DNA of 64,000 nucleotides from Bolinopsis microptera (GCF_026151205.1 NC_087076.1:12943675-13007674); one strand, 5' to 3'. Positions 11,676 through 24,425 are shown, counted from the stretch's first letter. The notes: a model not told the origin generated them from the letters alone. Made by a program: numbers and translations.

Positions 11676-14600
11676 GTCAGATCCCTTTGAGTGAAAAATG
11701 ATAGTGACTTCGGATATATAAACAAACATAATAATATATCGTCTCGTTTTATGTATAGTAAGATGATGGAAACGTTTAAAATCCAATTGTAATAGAATAA
11801 AAATATAGAAGGCCAATCATTATAATATAATATGTTTTAGCGATGGTGATCGAATTCATTATTACTAGCTGTTTAAACGATTTATTATCATGAGATTCAT
11901 GAAAATAAAGATGTCATCTCCTGTCAAGTGTCAGTCTCATAAAGTTAAACGGAGCTCATGTGGAGACATGCCCATACATGCCCATATAAGGGTATCACGT
12001 GAGATAAGCTCATATAATAACTGACGAAATAGTACGTCAGTAAACACCTCCTACTTGAGCCGATACTAAATTTGACTAAAACATATGAGTAGGGTCAAAT
12101 AAGAGCTGTCAAAATAAAATTGGCTTGAATCATCTAATGAAGGTTGTTCATTGCATTTGCACGTGTTCATTGCATTTGCACGCGTTCACGTCATTTGCAC
12201 GTGTTCACGTCACGTTAATATTATATGATGATAGCAGTTCCGCCCCGAGAGAGTGAGCCTATAAAGAGCCTGATCCGCTGCGAAATAACACTTATTTGTC
12301 TTCAATTATATTTATTTACTTGAAAACTTCGATTAAATTGTGAATTTTTTCATTATTCCCACGGTTTGACCGTGGTTTTTTAAATGATTCAATGGTTTTT
12401 GAAGAACATTTTATCCGGGTAACGCTTGGATATATCCTTATTCCTTATTCATAATATTTACTGATGGACATAATATGTGTAACATTTGTGCTTTTCGTAA
12501 CTTATCCATGAACGGGTCAATTTGCCAAGTGTCGTACCAAAGTTGAATTTGATTTATGAAAATGTTTGGTTTTTCAGATAGAAAACTTTCATCATTCAGT
12601 TCATTCCAATAGGCAGCTATCTTATCATTAAAAAACAGACATCATTTCTGTAGAACATAACACATTTGTCGGGGATTAATTAGTTTATCGAACATATATT
12701 TCTGATCATGATGCTAACGATATTACAATCATAAATATAACTATAATAATTATGATTATGATCGTATCTTTTCCGAAGGTTTTATAAACCGTTCACATAA
12801 TGTTAACAACAGTAACACACCCCTAATGATATTGCAGTAAGTTAACTGTTTTTAACCCACAAAGGGGCTTATTCTCCTGATTATGATTACTTTTCTGGAT
12901 GAAAATTAAGAAAGTTAATTAAGAAAGTCTGCCATTGATCTTTAAAACCAGATAGTATAAGTAGTAGTTTTATTCGAGTTTTGTCAATCTTTGGTAATCG
13001 TGCCATCTCGTATTTATAATTCTGGCCCCATGGTTCTGCAATATTTTTAGCTTGAGCATTGAGTTAGCGTCATTTATAAACTTGTGTATATCACTTGCAA
13101 GACAGGTCTGAGATACTGGAATTAATGACGTTGGATTTTACACTCATTTTTATTAAACTTTGAGTGGTAGTTTGTAGTTCACGCTGCAATTTTAAATTTC
13201 TAAACTTCATGTGCGAGAAAAGTCAACGTAGCTGACAAATTGACAGTTAAATTTAGGGAGCATGACACGGAAAAGAAAGCTGAGCAAGTAAACAGACAAA
13301 TAAGTCGTGTCAGGTGTCAGGTGAAAGCTCGTAATTGCCAGGATAAATCCTTGTTACGTAGTTATAATAACTTGTTATTCACGGGTAATGAAACCCAAGA
13401 TGATTATTATTTGTTGTCAGCTTCATATATTGTCCGTGAAGTTCCATTATCTTAACTTCCCCGATCAACCTGCAGCTGAGGCAGTGTTATGAACTATAAT
13501 AGTTAAACAGCTTTCCTGCAGGCACCCGATTAATGAACTTTCCTGAGAACTCCCAATCAAATGAAGATGAGAGCTCCCAAAACTAATTGATCGTCTGTAA
13601 CAATCACAGCGCCCCCACAGTCCACACGTGTCACGTTATGATTAAACGGATCATTGGTTTTGTGCTATCTTGTTCTGTGCAATCGCTAATATTGGGTAGC
13701 GTGTGGAAACATCGCACAAGTGAAATGCCCACGTGTGAAATGCCCACGTGTGAAATACCCTCAGCACGTGTGAAATACCCCCAGTACGAGGTGGTGTTAA
13801 TAGCGCGACTAGCTGATTAATCCCAGCTCTAGTCTCTAGTTGAGACAAGTTCATGTTGCTGCTCCAATCATGCTCTTCATTACTTAACTGCTGGAGATTC
13901 CTCCCCTTAACAACATCACACTGCAATATTGAGTTAGACATGTGGTGGACCGCTATTTGTTTCATTAAATCCTGTCTTCCCCATTAATCTTGAAGCGTCA
14001 ATCCCGTTAATTTTATAGTATTAGCCGAGAATTTTAATGAAACTCTCATGACCACATTAAATATAGTATACGGTAACCAGGACTAAGAGAGATTTTCAGC
14101 ACCGTCTGTTACTGCAGATTAAATGGTTGTCTCGCCACAAGCGCTCATGCGCACGAATAACCGTAAATAAGATTTCGATTTAACCTCCAATTTTACGATG
14201 GTTATTGGTTAAGTGGTGAGCAACAGTGTCTGTGACGGTGGATCTTCACTCCCCTCAGCTCCTCACGTGCTTACCAAGGCTTTTCCTTCCGTGCCGGCAA
14301 CTAAATAACACCACCATTTGTCAGGGACGTTATATATTTTGACAAAATTAGTCTCGTTTAAATTTAATATAATCCCCAAAAAAACGCGCTCCAAACGGCT
14401 CTATTACTATTTAAATAAATGCCTACGACCGTCTACGGTGACGACCATCGTGGACCATAAAACGGTTTCAAAGGTACGACCACGAACTGTTTTATTGCAG
14501 CTGGGTTAGCGTCCATACCTATTGGTGATGTGATTGAGGATATGCTGCTTGTTCATCCAACCTAGCTGATTGCATTGCATCAGCCGCGCTTTTGTTCTTT

Positions 14601-16226
14601 TGTTCAAGGTATTTTTTAATTATGTGATCAGTTTTTTCTTGGTAGATTCCAAAACGTCTTAGGCATTCTAATTTTCAATATTCAAGCAAGTTATACTGTT
14701 ATACATGTTATAGCTATGGAATCTAATGTTAACTGCAGTCGTGTAAGTCCATGCTACTTTAGAAATATCATTCAATTCTTTATTGTGCTAAAGATTTAAG
14801 TGGTCGTTCCTCGTCCAATTGTAATTCACTGTTATGTGATCGTGCAAATATAGCTGAGACAGTATAAAATGTTGACCTCTACTTGCACTGAAAAGACAGA
14901 GGAGACGTGTTTTGGGTGAAGAAAGTTCTGATATAATAGTTCTAACTTAGTTAAATAGCAGTTTAAAAAGTTACTTTAAAAAGTTAGTTAAGCGGGTTAG
15001 TTAAGTCTATAATTCTCATTTGCTTCTTTCTTGGTATTTAATTCTCTTTATTATAACGGAAAATCTACTAAATCGTTTTGCCCGATCTGCTATTTCTTAG
15101 CTGACCCAGTAGTTAGTATAACGTCGGAACTTAAAAATCGTAGGTCGAATAATGTGTTTTAGCATTTAACTTTGTGTCTCAACCAACAGTTCTTTATTTT
15201 ATTCTGAAATGATGAAATCAGGTTAGAAAAACGAATAGTTATTATATAATATAGATTGTGAGAGAATAAATGAGACCACAAGTGTTTGCAGTTTGCACTT
15301 TACAGATATCGCGAGTTACATGTTCTCATAAGCCTTGTTCGATTTTCAAAGGTGACTTGTAACAATTTATCTATGTAGTCTGTTCTTAGGATCACTCATC
15401 AAGTTTCTGATGGAGTGAGGTTTTTAAAACTTTGTCCTTTTGATATGTACTCAATATGACAATTGAAGAACAAAACATTGACATATTTATTCGGCGAAGT
15501 GATCTAAAAAGAAAAGAATAACAACAACTTCATCATAGTCAGCATTACTTTATCCCCAATACTTGCTTATTATGATAAAATTAGCACACCCCAAATTACG
15601 CTTAAATTCTTCTCTGCCAGTTTCAAAAACAAACATCACACCCTTAGCATGCAATAGAAATCAATTGGCTACAATTTAATTCTACAAAATGCTTGAAACC
15701 CAATTAAAAAGCCGCTCAACAGTAAGATTGACAACAACAAAGAGCAAAATCAGAAAGCAAAGTGAAAATGAAAATTAACCTAGATTACACACGTCTTTTA
15801 TTTATCCCACATTTTAAAATTCCATGCTCAAAATTGTATCATACTTATATATCAGTTATCATGCGTATTAATTTTAATCATGCACCTAAAATAGCAGCAC
15901 TGATTTCAATCCTATATCCTAATAGCTGATCTAAAAATTACATTGGTTTAGTCTGTTCAAAAATATATTTCACAAAAAGGATTTATACAGATTAAAAATG
16001 TACAACATTCTAGCCAACTACCATTAAGCATAATATTCTAAAGTACCTATCTTAAAACAGTGATTAGAACAACGGGAAAATCAGCTGTAATTACTAGTCT
16101 GGTCAAGTGAACCTCTAAAGTTCACGGTGGAGTACTCTTATAATGAGACCTCTAAATAGAGTTCACTTAGAGACCTCTAAATAGAGTTCACCGCTAAGAG
16201 TTCACGGTATATCACTCTTGTAAGTT
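11676..16226. other. Intergenic, no gene seen
   Basis: No gene is supported. At 12135-12215, cattgcatttgcacgtgttca is repeated three to four times with CACGTG or near variants. At 13725-13790, cccacgtgtgaaat recurs four times. The open frame at 13240-13455 (71 codons) has no recognisable family and no splice context. The last 450 bp (15780-16226) are AT-rich and probably the 3' untranslated region of the acyltransferase. Within them, agacctctaaatagagttca is repeated at about 16148 and 16171. Confidence 0.5.
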
Positions 16227-17546
16227 TTACTCAATTTTGTCAGATGAGATCTTTTCGGCAAAGATAGTGTTAGTTGAAATAATAACGAGAGCAATAACCG
16301 GGCAGATGTAGTAGATGGAACCGTAAATGTACATGATTTTGTCAAAGGTGTAGAGTTCAAATCCGACAAGAGCAAAGGACAAGAACAACTTGGCATATAG
16401 CCAACACAGGAGCTTCTCGACTGATTTAGGAAGGACATTACTGACTTGTTTAAGAAGAGGATTAGTAGAGGCTCCCTTCTCCATAAACAAGTAGAGGAAC
16501 TCCTGGAAGAAGCAGATGAAGTAACCGAGATGGAGTCCGTGCCACGTAGCGAGGAACAACATGGTAATCAGCTGGGACAGACTCTTGTTCCCCAGGAACC
16601 TGCAGCGCTTGTAGATGTGCTTCGCGCACCAGTTGCTGGTGTTGATGTTCCAGGTTTCTATGATGTCCTGAAGCTTGGTGGACTGGTGGAATGCGTTGGT
16701 GGACACATTCCGGAGGCCGTCCCACTTTTCCTCGCCGTTGAAGGTGTAACCCATGTACATACAAGCGCTTTCAGCAATACACCACACTCCAAGGTATTTG
16801 TACAGCCCACAGTGCCCCCAGGCAGTAACGTACAGGATCCTCAAAGGCAGCAGTAGATCTAGAAATTGTGGGGTGAACATGTAGTCGGTTGTAAAGAATG
16901 ATGTTGTCAATACAGACACAACTAGGTAGAAAACCCCGTGAGCCACTCGCTTCAATCCAATTCCAATACCCGGACCCTTCTCCTTGTCAAACAACTTATC
17001 GCTGAAGAATGCTTCGAATCTCTTGAAATCGTCCAAAGGTCCAACCAGATATGTACCCATAAAGAAGACATAACCTAGGATCGTCATAACTCCAGGGAGT
17101 TTCACTCCATCCTTTTGACGGTCACACAAATCAAACCCGATTCCGATCATCTTTAGGGTTACCACAGCTTGGGAGGTTGTCCAGTTGATAGCGTAGTTTT
17201 CTACCAAGTTGTTGAAGTAGTAGCCCACAGCAAGGTATCCTAGCTGATATAAAAAGTTCAGCTTGGCAGCCAATTCCCAGGGCAAAATGGAGAACATAAG
17301 ATAAAAGCCTAGAGCTGATGCACAGTGGTGCAGACAGTCAAGATCCCAGACATAGTAGCCCAGAAATAGTCCTAACAGGAGATGTATAGTCCGTTTAGTT
17401 GTGGGATCTGACATCTTGGAGATCACTACTCGGTGGAGAACAGCAAAGATCTGACAGAAGAGAAGTCCCGTTACTAGTCTTACAGCATCGACTGGGAGGC
17501 CCATATTGCTGGCTAAAAGGTTCACCGGACCTTCTAATATAGCCAT
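16227..17546 (-). CDS. LPCAT3: MBOAT-family lysophospholipid acyltransferase, LPCAT3-like
   Basis: Encodes a 439-residue multi-pass membrane protein of the MBOAT family, closest by eye to LPCAT3/MBOAT5. That enzyme moves acyl groups from acyl-CoA to lysophospholipids in the endoplasmic reticulum (Lands cycle). The family's catalytic pair is present: Asn300 in ETWNINTSNW and His336 in LATWHGLHLG, 36 residues apart as in the mammalian enzyme. KRCRFLGNKSLSQ between them and YLVGP near residue 167 also match. At least eight hydrophobic segments are visible. The length is slightly below the mammalian 487. The whole frame is one exon. One base upstream of the ATG is ttttattcag, an acceptor-like sequence, so either a 5' UTR intron or a spliced leader joins here. 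LPCAT4 or another MBOAT is less likely. Confidence 0.9.
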   Translation of the reverse strand: MAILEGPVNLLASNMGLPVDAVRLVTGLLFCQIFAVLHRVVISKMSDPTTKRTIHLLLGLFLGYYVWDLDCLHHCASALGFYLMFSILPWELAAKLNFLYQLGYLAVGYYFNNLVENYAINWTTSQAVVTLKMIGIGFDLCDRQKDGVKLPGVMTILGYVFFMGTYLVGPLDDFKRFEAFFSDKLFDKEKGPGIGIGLKRVAHGVFYLVVSVLTTSFFTTDYMFTPQFLDLLLPLRILYVTAWGHCGLYKYLGVWCIAESACMYMGYTFNGEEKWDGLRNVSTNAFHQSTKLQDIIETWNINTSNWCAKHIYKRCRFLGNKSLSQLITMLFLATWHGLHLGYFICFFQEFLYLFMEKGASTNPLLKQVSNVLPKSVEKLLCWLYAKLFLSFALVGFELYTFDKIMYIYGSIYYICPVIALVIISTNTIFAEKISSDKIE

Positions 17547-17951
17547 CCTGAATAAAAGAATGATTAGTTAAGAGCATTTCATTTTGGTGAGAATAAATCA
17601 AATAAATGAAACTTTGATTGGATAAATATTGAGAACCACTTTATAGAAGGAACAGAAATCGTTCTACCTATTTAAATATGAGTGCAACAGATTATTATAT
17701 TCTCATCAAATTTCATTACTAACTTTCAGATATTATAAACAAAAGCTGTGATATAATGTACATTTCATCGCAAAATATCCCAAACCTAACATCATGTGTA
17801 AAACAATGTTCACAAAGCGTATTTTAAAGTTAATACTGCAAAATTGTTTCTACCCGCCCATTTTTATTTTATCCCGCTGTTATATCTTAATCCTTACTAC
17901 AGGTAAATTACTCTAACCAAAAACTATTTCTTAGGGAAAAAAGTATCACAT
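17547..17951. promoter_or_regulatory. Divergent intergenic region
   Basis: Spans the 5' ends of the acyltransferase (minus) and the receptor (plus), about 400 bp. It is AT-rich, with an acceptor-like ctatttcttag ending at 17934, 17 bp before the receptor ATG. A shared bidirectional promoter is possible, but no core motif is recognisable. Confidence 0.4.
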
Positions 17952-19180
17952 ATGAACTTTACATCAGGGATGATTGACCACCTAACAGATGCCACAATAG
18001 CAAATGCTGTCTACTATCCAACAATGCCCCAATGGGTCATACGATCACTAGATATCTTTAATGGAATCCTTGCACTGTACATGGCAACATTTGGAGTTAT
18101 TTGGAACGCAATGGCACTGGCATTCTTCTTGAAATCAAAGAAGGACGTAATCAAAATCATATACATCTCGATATCAGTCATAGACTTTTTGACTTGCTTG
18201 ATGATGGCTCCAATCGGAATTTCAGACCTAGACTTCAGAAGAGGACACTTCTTCTCTTATAGAATGTTGTGTAATGCACATGGATTCCTGTGGAACGTTG
18301 CAGCAAGATTGTCAGTTTTTCTAGTCATGGTACTAAGTGTAACTCGAACCGTGTACTTATTATTTCCTTTCAGAAGTATCAGTAAGAAATCTGTTCTGAT
18401 AATAATAATATTTTACACTGTTTTGCAGCTCCTACAAGCATCTGTGCCCTTTGCAGTAAGTTTTATTCTCTTCTATGATTGTATAGATTGGATAGCTTTA
18501 TTAGCAAAGAGTTGTTAAAATTACCTATGATTATGAATAATTGCCTTCAGAAAAGAAAACTGAGTTCATAAATACATTTTTTGTGAAAATCAGTCTTTAA
18601 AGCTGTCTTATACTTTCAGATGAAGATTGAATACTACTACAGCGAAATGAACACGAAATGCATCTGGATGATAGGAGATGTAGTAACCTCACCAAAGATT
18701 GTGTTGATAGCACACCTATTTTTGGTGATCATACCACTGATTGTACCAGTCATTCCGATTGTTTTGAGCTGCATATTATCTGTGTATGCTATGAAGAAAT
18801 CTATAAATGTATCCCTTGAAATGAGTGTAAGAAACATTAATGGTAATGTGATAAACGAAAAGAAAAAAGTAACATTGACTGTTATAGTGGTGACTGTAGT
18901 GTACATAATATTTAATGTGCCACCAGTTGTTACTGTAATATTATACTCGGTAGGCTATTTGTATCCAAAAGCCTTACACCTATTCACATTTGATAGTTAT
19001 TTCTATTTTAATAATTTTCAAGAGATATTTTGTGTTGGTTTAAACTCATCCATGAATCCTATAATTTATATGATATTCATGCCTTCATTTAGGAAATTTT
19101 TCTTTCGATTCTTAAAACGTGCAAGACTGAGATATGCTGATGTCAGTGAATCCATTAATACATATAATAATGACCAATAG
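17952..19180 (+). CDS. Rhodopsin-like G-protein-coupled receptor, two exons
   Basis: Two exons, 17952-18455 and 18620-19180, joined in phase 0 across a GTAAGT...TTTCAG intron of 164 bp, give 354 residues with seven hydrophobic segments. Class A landmarks are visible. These are the TM2 aspartate in SVIDFLTC, the extracellular cysteine before TM3 (RMLCNAHGF), and NPIIY in TM7 followed by a basic helix (FRKFFFRFLKRAR). The DRY motif at the end of TM3 is replaced by SVTRTVYLLFPF. TM6 lacks the usual CWxP and reads FNVPPVVT. An N-glycosylation site (NFT) is at the N-terminus. The first exon resembles receptors expanded in cnidarians. The ligand cannot be told from sequence. Confidence 0.88.
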
Positions 19181-19650
19181 TTGCCTACATTTTATCAATA
19201 TCATGTTATATTTTTTGACAGCAAAAAGGTTTTTGCCAGGATTTCATAAGCTTATATGTTAATTCGAATTGAATTTGATCTGTAAATGTCTTTTTGTATA
19301 AATAGTACAATTACTGTACCCCACAAACAATATTGTATGATTGAAAGAAATCAAGATTGGACAAGAGACTGTTTCACAAATTTGGCTGGAACCAGGAATT
19401 TGTATATGTTTAATACTTTCAACACAACTAGTATATTATAGAAAATAATAGAGATCATGAATACGATGTTGTTACATTGAAATGTCAAACAATTCCTTTC
19501 CTGATAAGAGCCTTTTCCTTGTCACAACAAACGGGATCAATTCAAACTTTGCCCCAGAAACATTGTAAGTGCATCACGAATGAGAACATTTCCAGCCACT
19601 TTCACAGAACAGAAATCAGTAAGAGAACAGTTAATTTGCCACAGAACAAT
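19181..19650. other. Receptor 3' flank
   Basis: AT-rich, probably 3' untranslated sequence of the receptor. There is no further gene before the retrotransposon remnant. Confidence 0.4.
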
Positions 19651-19674
19651 CAATACAATATCTTATATTAGAAA

Positions 19675-20760
19675 ATGCTGTACATGATTAAGGATAAAAT
19701 TCCATCATCTATCCATAAGGACTTGTACCACACACTGTTTGAAAGTCACCTATCTTATGGCATTACCGTTTGGGGAGGTGCAAGTAATAATAAACTTCAA
19801 CCACTATTTGTAGCCCAGAAAAAGTGTGTTCGTATCATGTTTGGTGACAAAAAAGCATACCTTGATAAATTTATGACATGTGCTAGGACTAGACCTATCA
19901 GTGAACAGAAACTTACGAGCAAATTCTTTGAGAGAGAGCACACCAAGCCAATTTTTGCCCGTCAATCACTCATGACATTGCATAATTTATACGCGTATCA
20001 CTGCTGCAATGAACTTTTTAAAGTCTTTAAATATCGAACACCAATTGCACTATTTGAACTTTTCTGTTTGTCTAAAAGACCCGGCAAAGAAACTCTTCTT
20101 ATAACAACCATGCCCTCAAACAGTTTCGTTTACAAATCTAGTTGCCTTTGGAATTCATTCCGTCAGATGTTGGCACTGAACGACCTTGAAATCACTCATG
20201 GTGTATTCAAATCAAAGGTAAAAAAAGTCATTCTCTCGTCTGAGGGTAAAAGTGACAAGAATACCTGGGCCCCTTTGGTAAACTTTCTGAGCTCAGGCAG
20301 CTTGAACAACTAAATTTGAAAAAGTAAAACTTCTTGTCTGAATGAAATACTAGAACCTCAAGAAGCTGATCCGCATGTCTCCGCTACTAAAATGTTTAAT
20401 GACCCCAATCACTCATCACTTAACAGTTTAATCCTCAAAGTGAGTTGTACAATCTAGGTTGTTTTAAATAGCTGTTGATAGTGTAAAACAGGAGTGACTT
20501 GATCGTTTTCATAACTTCGATTTACAATCTGTACCATAATAAAACTAGCACTGCCATGGGGTTCAAAAAGGGTCATTGTAAGCCTCCAGCGTAATGGTCC
20601 TAAGTCTCTGCCCCATGCAGTGCCTGTCAGCATCAGCTAACAGAATAGCCCTAACATAACGATCAAGCCACAAATTAGGTTCTATAATGATTTAATATTG
20701 TTGAATAAAGAGATTTGAATATAATATTTGTTTTATTCTGAATATTTGTTTTATTCTGAA
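19675..20760 (+). mobile_element. 3' end of a CR1/Jockey-like LINE
   Basis: A 212-codon open frame (19675-20313) matches the C-terminal tail that follows the reverse transcriptase domain in CR1/Jockey-type non-LTR elements. It has ESHLSYGITVWGG, then LQPLFVAQKKCVRIMFG, and later FVYKSSCLWNSF. An in-frame TAG lies immediately before the first Met, and the reverse transcriptase proper is absent, so this is a 5'-truncated dead copy. A 3' untranslated stretch follows. It probably ends near 20760, where atatttgttttattctga is repeated twice. Confidence 0.8.
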
Positions 20761-21219
20761 TAATAAATTTATCATAATAAATATAAGTAAACATCCGATA
20801 ATAAACTTGTTAGAATCAGTATAGCCAAAGATGCTCTACTGACAAATAAAAAGAACTTGCAGGTTCATGGTCCTTTGAACGTGCACACATACAAAAAATG
20901 CCATACCGATCTAGCTTTAATTCTACGTCATATTAAAAACTCATCATCTTTAAATACAAAAACAAATTTTATCAATTAAATTATATCAACATGAACTCTA
21001 AATATTTTTAAAGGTAAACGAAATTTAACGAGATAATTTAGCATGCTGACCTTGCGGGATATTACAATTACACCTGTTCTGATTCCAGACGTAGGTTAGT
21101 ACTTAAACCAAAATCAGTTGGCAAAAAGAGCTTTACTAGCACCATAAGATCTTTACTAGCACATACTTACGAATATATGGTAAGTTCAACCATTCACAAT
21201 TTGAACAAAACAAACCCAA
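20761..21219. other. Intergenic, no gene seen
   Basis: AT-rich sequence between the LINE tail and the hAT-type MITE. No coding or repeat structure was recognised. Confidence 0.45.
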
Positions 21220-21227
21220 CGCTAGAT

Positions 21228-21510
21228 CAGTGGCGTAACGTTGCCTGTTGGCGCACCCGCCGAAAAGGCGCCCCCCTGTTGGCGCCCCATCCCCTTTTGG
21301 TGCCCCTCCCTAAAATTGAAAAAATTAGGTGATTTTAGAGGATACGATGGTAAAATCTCTTAAAAAGTGTGTATCTAGAGCAAAAATGCGCAGTTTTGCT
21401 AGTACTTTAGTTAAGTTTTCGAAATTGTCCCACATTCAAACGATTTGGCGCCCCCCTAAGACGGCGCCCCCTACACAGCAGGGTCAGCGGGGCCCTTCGT
21501 TACGCCACTG
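21228..21510. mobile_element. hAT-type MITE with 8-bp target duplication
   Basis: The 283-bp element begins CAGTGGCGTAACG and ends CGTTACGCCACTG, a terminal repeat typical of hAT transposons. It is flanked by cgctagat (21220-21227) and cgccagat (21511-21518), an 8-bp duplication with one difference. The inside is enriched for ggcgccccc words. The open frame at 21329-21541 overruns the element and is not a gene. The element is non-autonomous. Confidence 0.9.
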
Positions 21511-21518
21511 CGCCAGAT

Positions 21519-22561
21519 GCTTGTGCAGTGCTTCTAGGTGAATACCTGAAGGTCGATGCATGTGCCAGGCTTGAGGTTCTGCGAAGTTCATCAATAATTA
21601 TTAACAAGATGGGGTAGTGTAAGACACTCAACCCCGCCGAGCAAAAACATACATTTCATTGGGGGAACTTCTCATATTAAATGCATAGAATAAGCGTTGC
21701 ATGCAAAGCCTGCACAATCACAACCACCAAGAACATTTCACATCTTTTGATTAGTCAGGAAATTTACATCTCAGAAAGATGCCACACTGCTTGATAACAG
21801 GCCAAATGGTGCAGAATTTCAGAATCCGGATGCTAATCGTATTAAATGAAGCATCAGGGAACTAATTGTCTGTGAGATTCCATGCTACTTTGTGCCCACC
21901 AATTAATGACAAGCACCACATTATTAAAGGGCACATCAGGATCTATCAACGGATGCCTTGGATCGGGATAACATGACCTGATGTGTAACGACCTACACTT
22001 TTCGATGGTCTTTCCGGGCAGTTAAATGTAACCGATTGCATTGCTTGTGATAGATACCACTCCTCTACCTACACCAAAACTTTTCAGGAGGGACTTCTCA
22101 ATTCAATTCTAGAGCTAAATGACATTGTTACCAGCAGTCTAAAAACAAAGGTGTCTGCACATTCGATTAGAGCTGTAGAAGCACAATTGTAATTGTTCCA
22201 AGGAAATAGGCCAGTTATTCCGATCCGTCAACTAAACAGCTCAGAATTATGCCACAAACCACTGCCAAACCATCATCCTAAGATTTCCCTGTATGAATAT
22301 ACAGTGATTAAACTTAAATACTTAAACTCATGCTAAAAAGAACGCCAGTTGGTGACTGAAACGTTGAACTTTCACTAAAAAGTATTTAATATTAACCGGA
22401 GTTACTTGACTTGTTGTTGACAGTTAAGTAAAAGACCTGCAGTAATAATGATGAGAGGAGTCGAAAATTGTAGGAAAGAAAGAAAATTACTCAAATAATA
22501 CATTATATATATATTATATATATACGCACAAATAAATTCAACAATTGTAATTGTTTAATTA
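21519..22561. other. Intergenic, no gene seen
   Basis: No gene was recognised. The segment ends in a tatata-rich stretch (22500-22525) next to the following MITE. Confidence 0.45.
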
Positions 22562-22747
22562 TATACGCTAATCTAACTGCGTATAATGCGATTACACTAT
22601 TAATTGCACGAGGCGCAGCCGAGTGGAAATTGATACAATAATCGCACGAGGCGAAGCCGAGTTCGATTATTGCAGTTATTTCACGAGGCGCAGCCGAGTG
22701 CAATAACTGGTGTAATCGTATTATACATGCAGTTAGATTCGCGTATA
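22562..22747. mobile_element. Inverted-repeat MITE family A, copy 1
   Basis: A 186-bp palindromic element. The outer arms are tatacgctaatctaactgc and gcagttagattcgcgtata. Inner modules cacgaggcgcagccgag occur three times, the middle one as cacgaggcgaagccgag. The same element recurs in reverse orientation at 36208-36358. That copy lacks one internal module, so this one carries an internal duplication of about 37 bp. Confidence 0.85.
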
Positions 22748-22812
22748 ACTCCACGCCTCTGATGTTATAACCAGTGTAATTAGTTTATAATCGCACCGAC
22801 TTTGTTGTTATA

Positions 22813-23569
22813 CAGGGTGGGCCTCAAAAGTCTACCCATCCTTATCTCTTAAAATTGTAACAGCTCGCTGAGATCTCACTAATTATTTTATTTCAGAATG
22901 GAAAAGCGCCATAACTTACGTTCTGATTAATATTTTTGATTCAAATTTTTAGAGAATGTTAATCATGATTAGACACAACTTCGTGCTAAGTTTTGTGTGA
23001 GTCTGAGCTTGTCTGACAAAGTTAGCTCCTGAGTGTGTTAGCTTTAATTTCTCACCCAGAACTGTTTACATTGGTTAATAGAAACCACCAAAAAAAATCC
23101 TGGGTAAAAAAATTAAAAAACCACAGATTTATTTATGTTTTACCAATTCTATTCACCATGATACATCGCACATTCCATGTGAGAAGAACGATATAAACAA
23201 GCAGGAAGGATCATCTGTGATAGTCCTTATCAGTTAAAATATAGAGAGAATGGAATGTGCGATGGATCCATGTGAATAGAATTGGTAAAACGTGAATAAA
23301 TCGCTGGTTTTTTAATTTTGTTACCCAGGATTTTTTTTGGTGGTTTCTATTAACCAATGTAAACAGTTCTGGGTGAGAAATTCAAGCTAGCTCGCTCAGG
23401 GGCTAAATTGGTCAAATAAGCTCAGTGAAGCTCGCAATCACACAAAACTTGCCACAAAGGTTTAGATACTTGTTATTAACATTCTGTGAAATTTAGAAGC
23501 AAAAATATTTATCAGAACATAAGTTATGCCACTTTTTGTTTTACAAATAATTAGTGAGATCTCAGCCTC
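22813..23569. mobile_element. Foldback element with mariner-like end
   Basis: A TA dinucleotide is followed by CAGGGTGGGCCTCAAAAGTC, the kind of end seen on the mariner-like copies at 9976 and 11615. The rest is one large imperfect inverted repeat. For example, gagatctcactaattatttt (about 22871) pairs with aaataattagtgagatctca (about 23550), and ctcacccagaactgtttaca (about 23052) pairs with tgtaaacagttctgggtgag (about 23359). The outermost 60 bp of the right arm are missing. There is no coding content. Confidence 0.8.
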
Positions 23570-24425
23570 ATACTGTGTTGTGTTAATGCAATGTAAGGAT
23601 TGACTTATTCCAAACACAAGGAAAGATGTTGTCCTAAACTATAAATTTAAATTTGTGCCCATAAATTTATTTCGTGCGACCATTGCACTAACGGTCGCCA
23701 AACTACCTCAGGTAGTTGATTTAAGTCAATACTTGAATCAGCACCTCACAGTAGTAAAATACTCGGTTTTAATTAGGTCCTCATTTTACGAGGTGCTCTC
23801 TCTAACTCTAATTATCTGCCTGAGCCATGATTTACAGCATCTTTTAGGGAATCAGTGCAATTAGTTTAGTAATCGTACCTAATAAGATTTCGGTCACTCT
23901 CAAAACACTGCAATTAGTTTTGTAATCGCACCCCCGGAACAAAAACCGGTGCAATTATGGGATTAATAAATGGCCGCCAAATAGGTCAAAAGTGGAGTTA
24001 TAAAGTTAATCACACAAAAGTAAACTTCTGTTAAGATAACTCAAAAATATTATATTTTGCATGCTGCTAGATTTATAATTCATAATTAGAGTAAAAATTA
24101 ATTACTTTAAAAAGTTAATTTAATTTCTTAAGATAATACTAAATTCACAATGCGCGCGGCGCGAGAAGCGAAGACGTCCTTCAATTACTCGCGCAGCTCA
24201 GCTCAGCTAGTTGAATAACAGAAAAGTATTATTTTATGTTCATACCATATGGCAACTGGCAGCTAGTGTTAAAGTGAAATGTACGTATAATGTTGACGGA
24301 TGTTACTCGTCTAAATTTCTTCGAAGTAGCGCGCGCCGTTTTCTTCTCGAAATGTAGCACGCGCCGGGCCTGATCATTAACAATGGTCAACGCGTAATGC
24401 CATAATAGTTCTTAGATTAAACATT
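23570..24425. other. Intergenic with fragments of a second terminal repeat
   Basis: No gene is called. The words tgcaattagtttagtaatcg and tgcaattagttttgtaatcg, ending in cgcacc, recur at 23859-23935. They also reappear, inverted or diverged, near 35690 and 36120-36190, so they belong to another small dispersed repeat. Around 24150-24190 the sequence becomes GC-rich with gcgcgc words. Confidence 0.45.

Noticed and set aside
13240..13455. 71-codon plus frame
   Set aside because: Charged and protein-like at first sight, but with no family, no splice sites and no neighbours.
16446..16856. 136-codon plus-strand frame
   Set aside because: It lies wholly inside the acyltransferase on the other strand and has no family.
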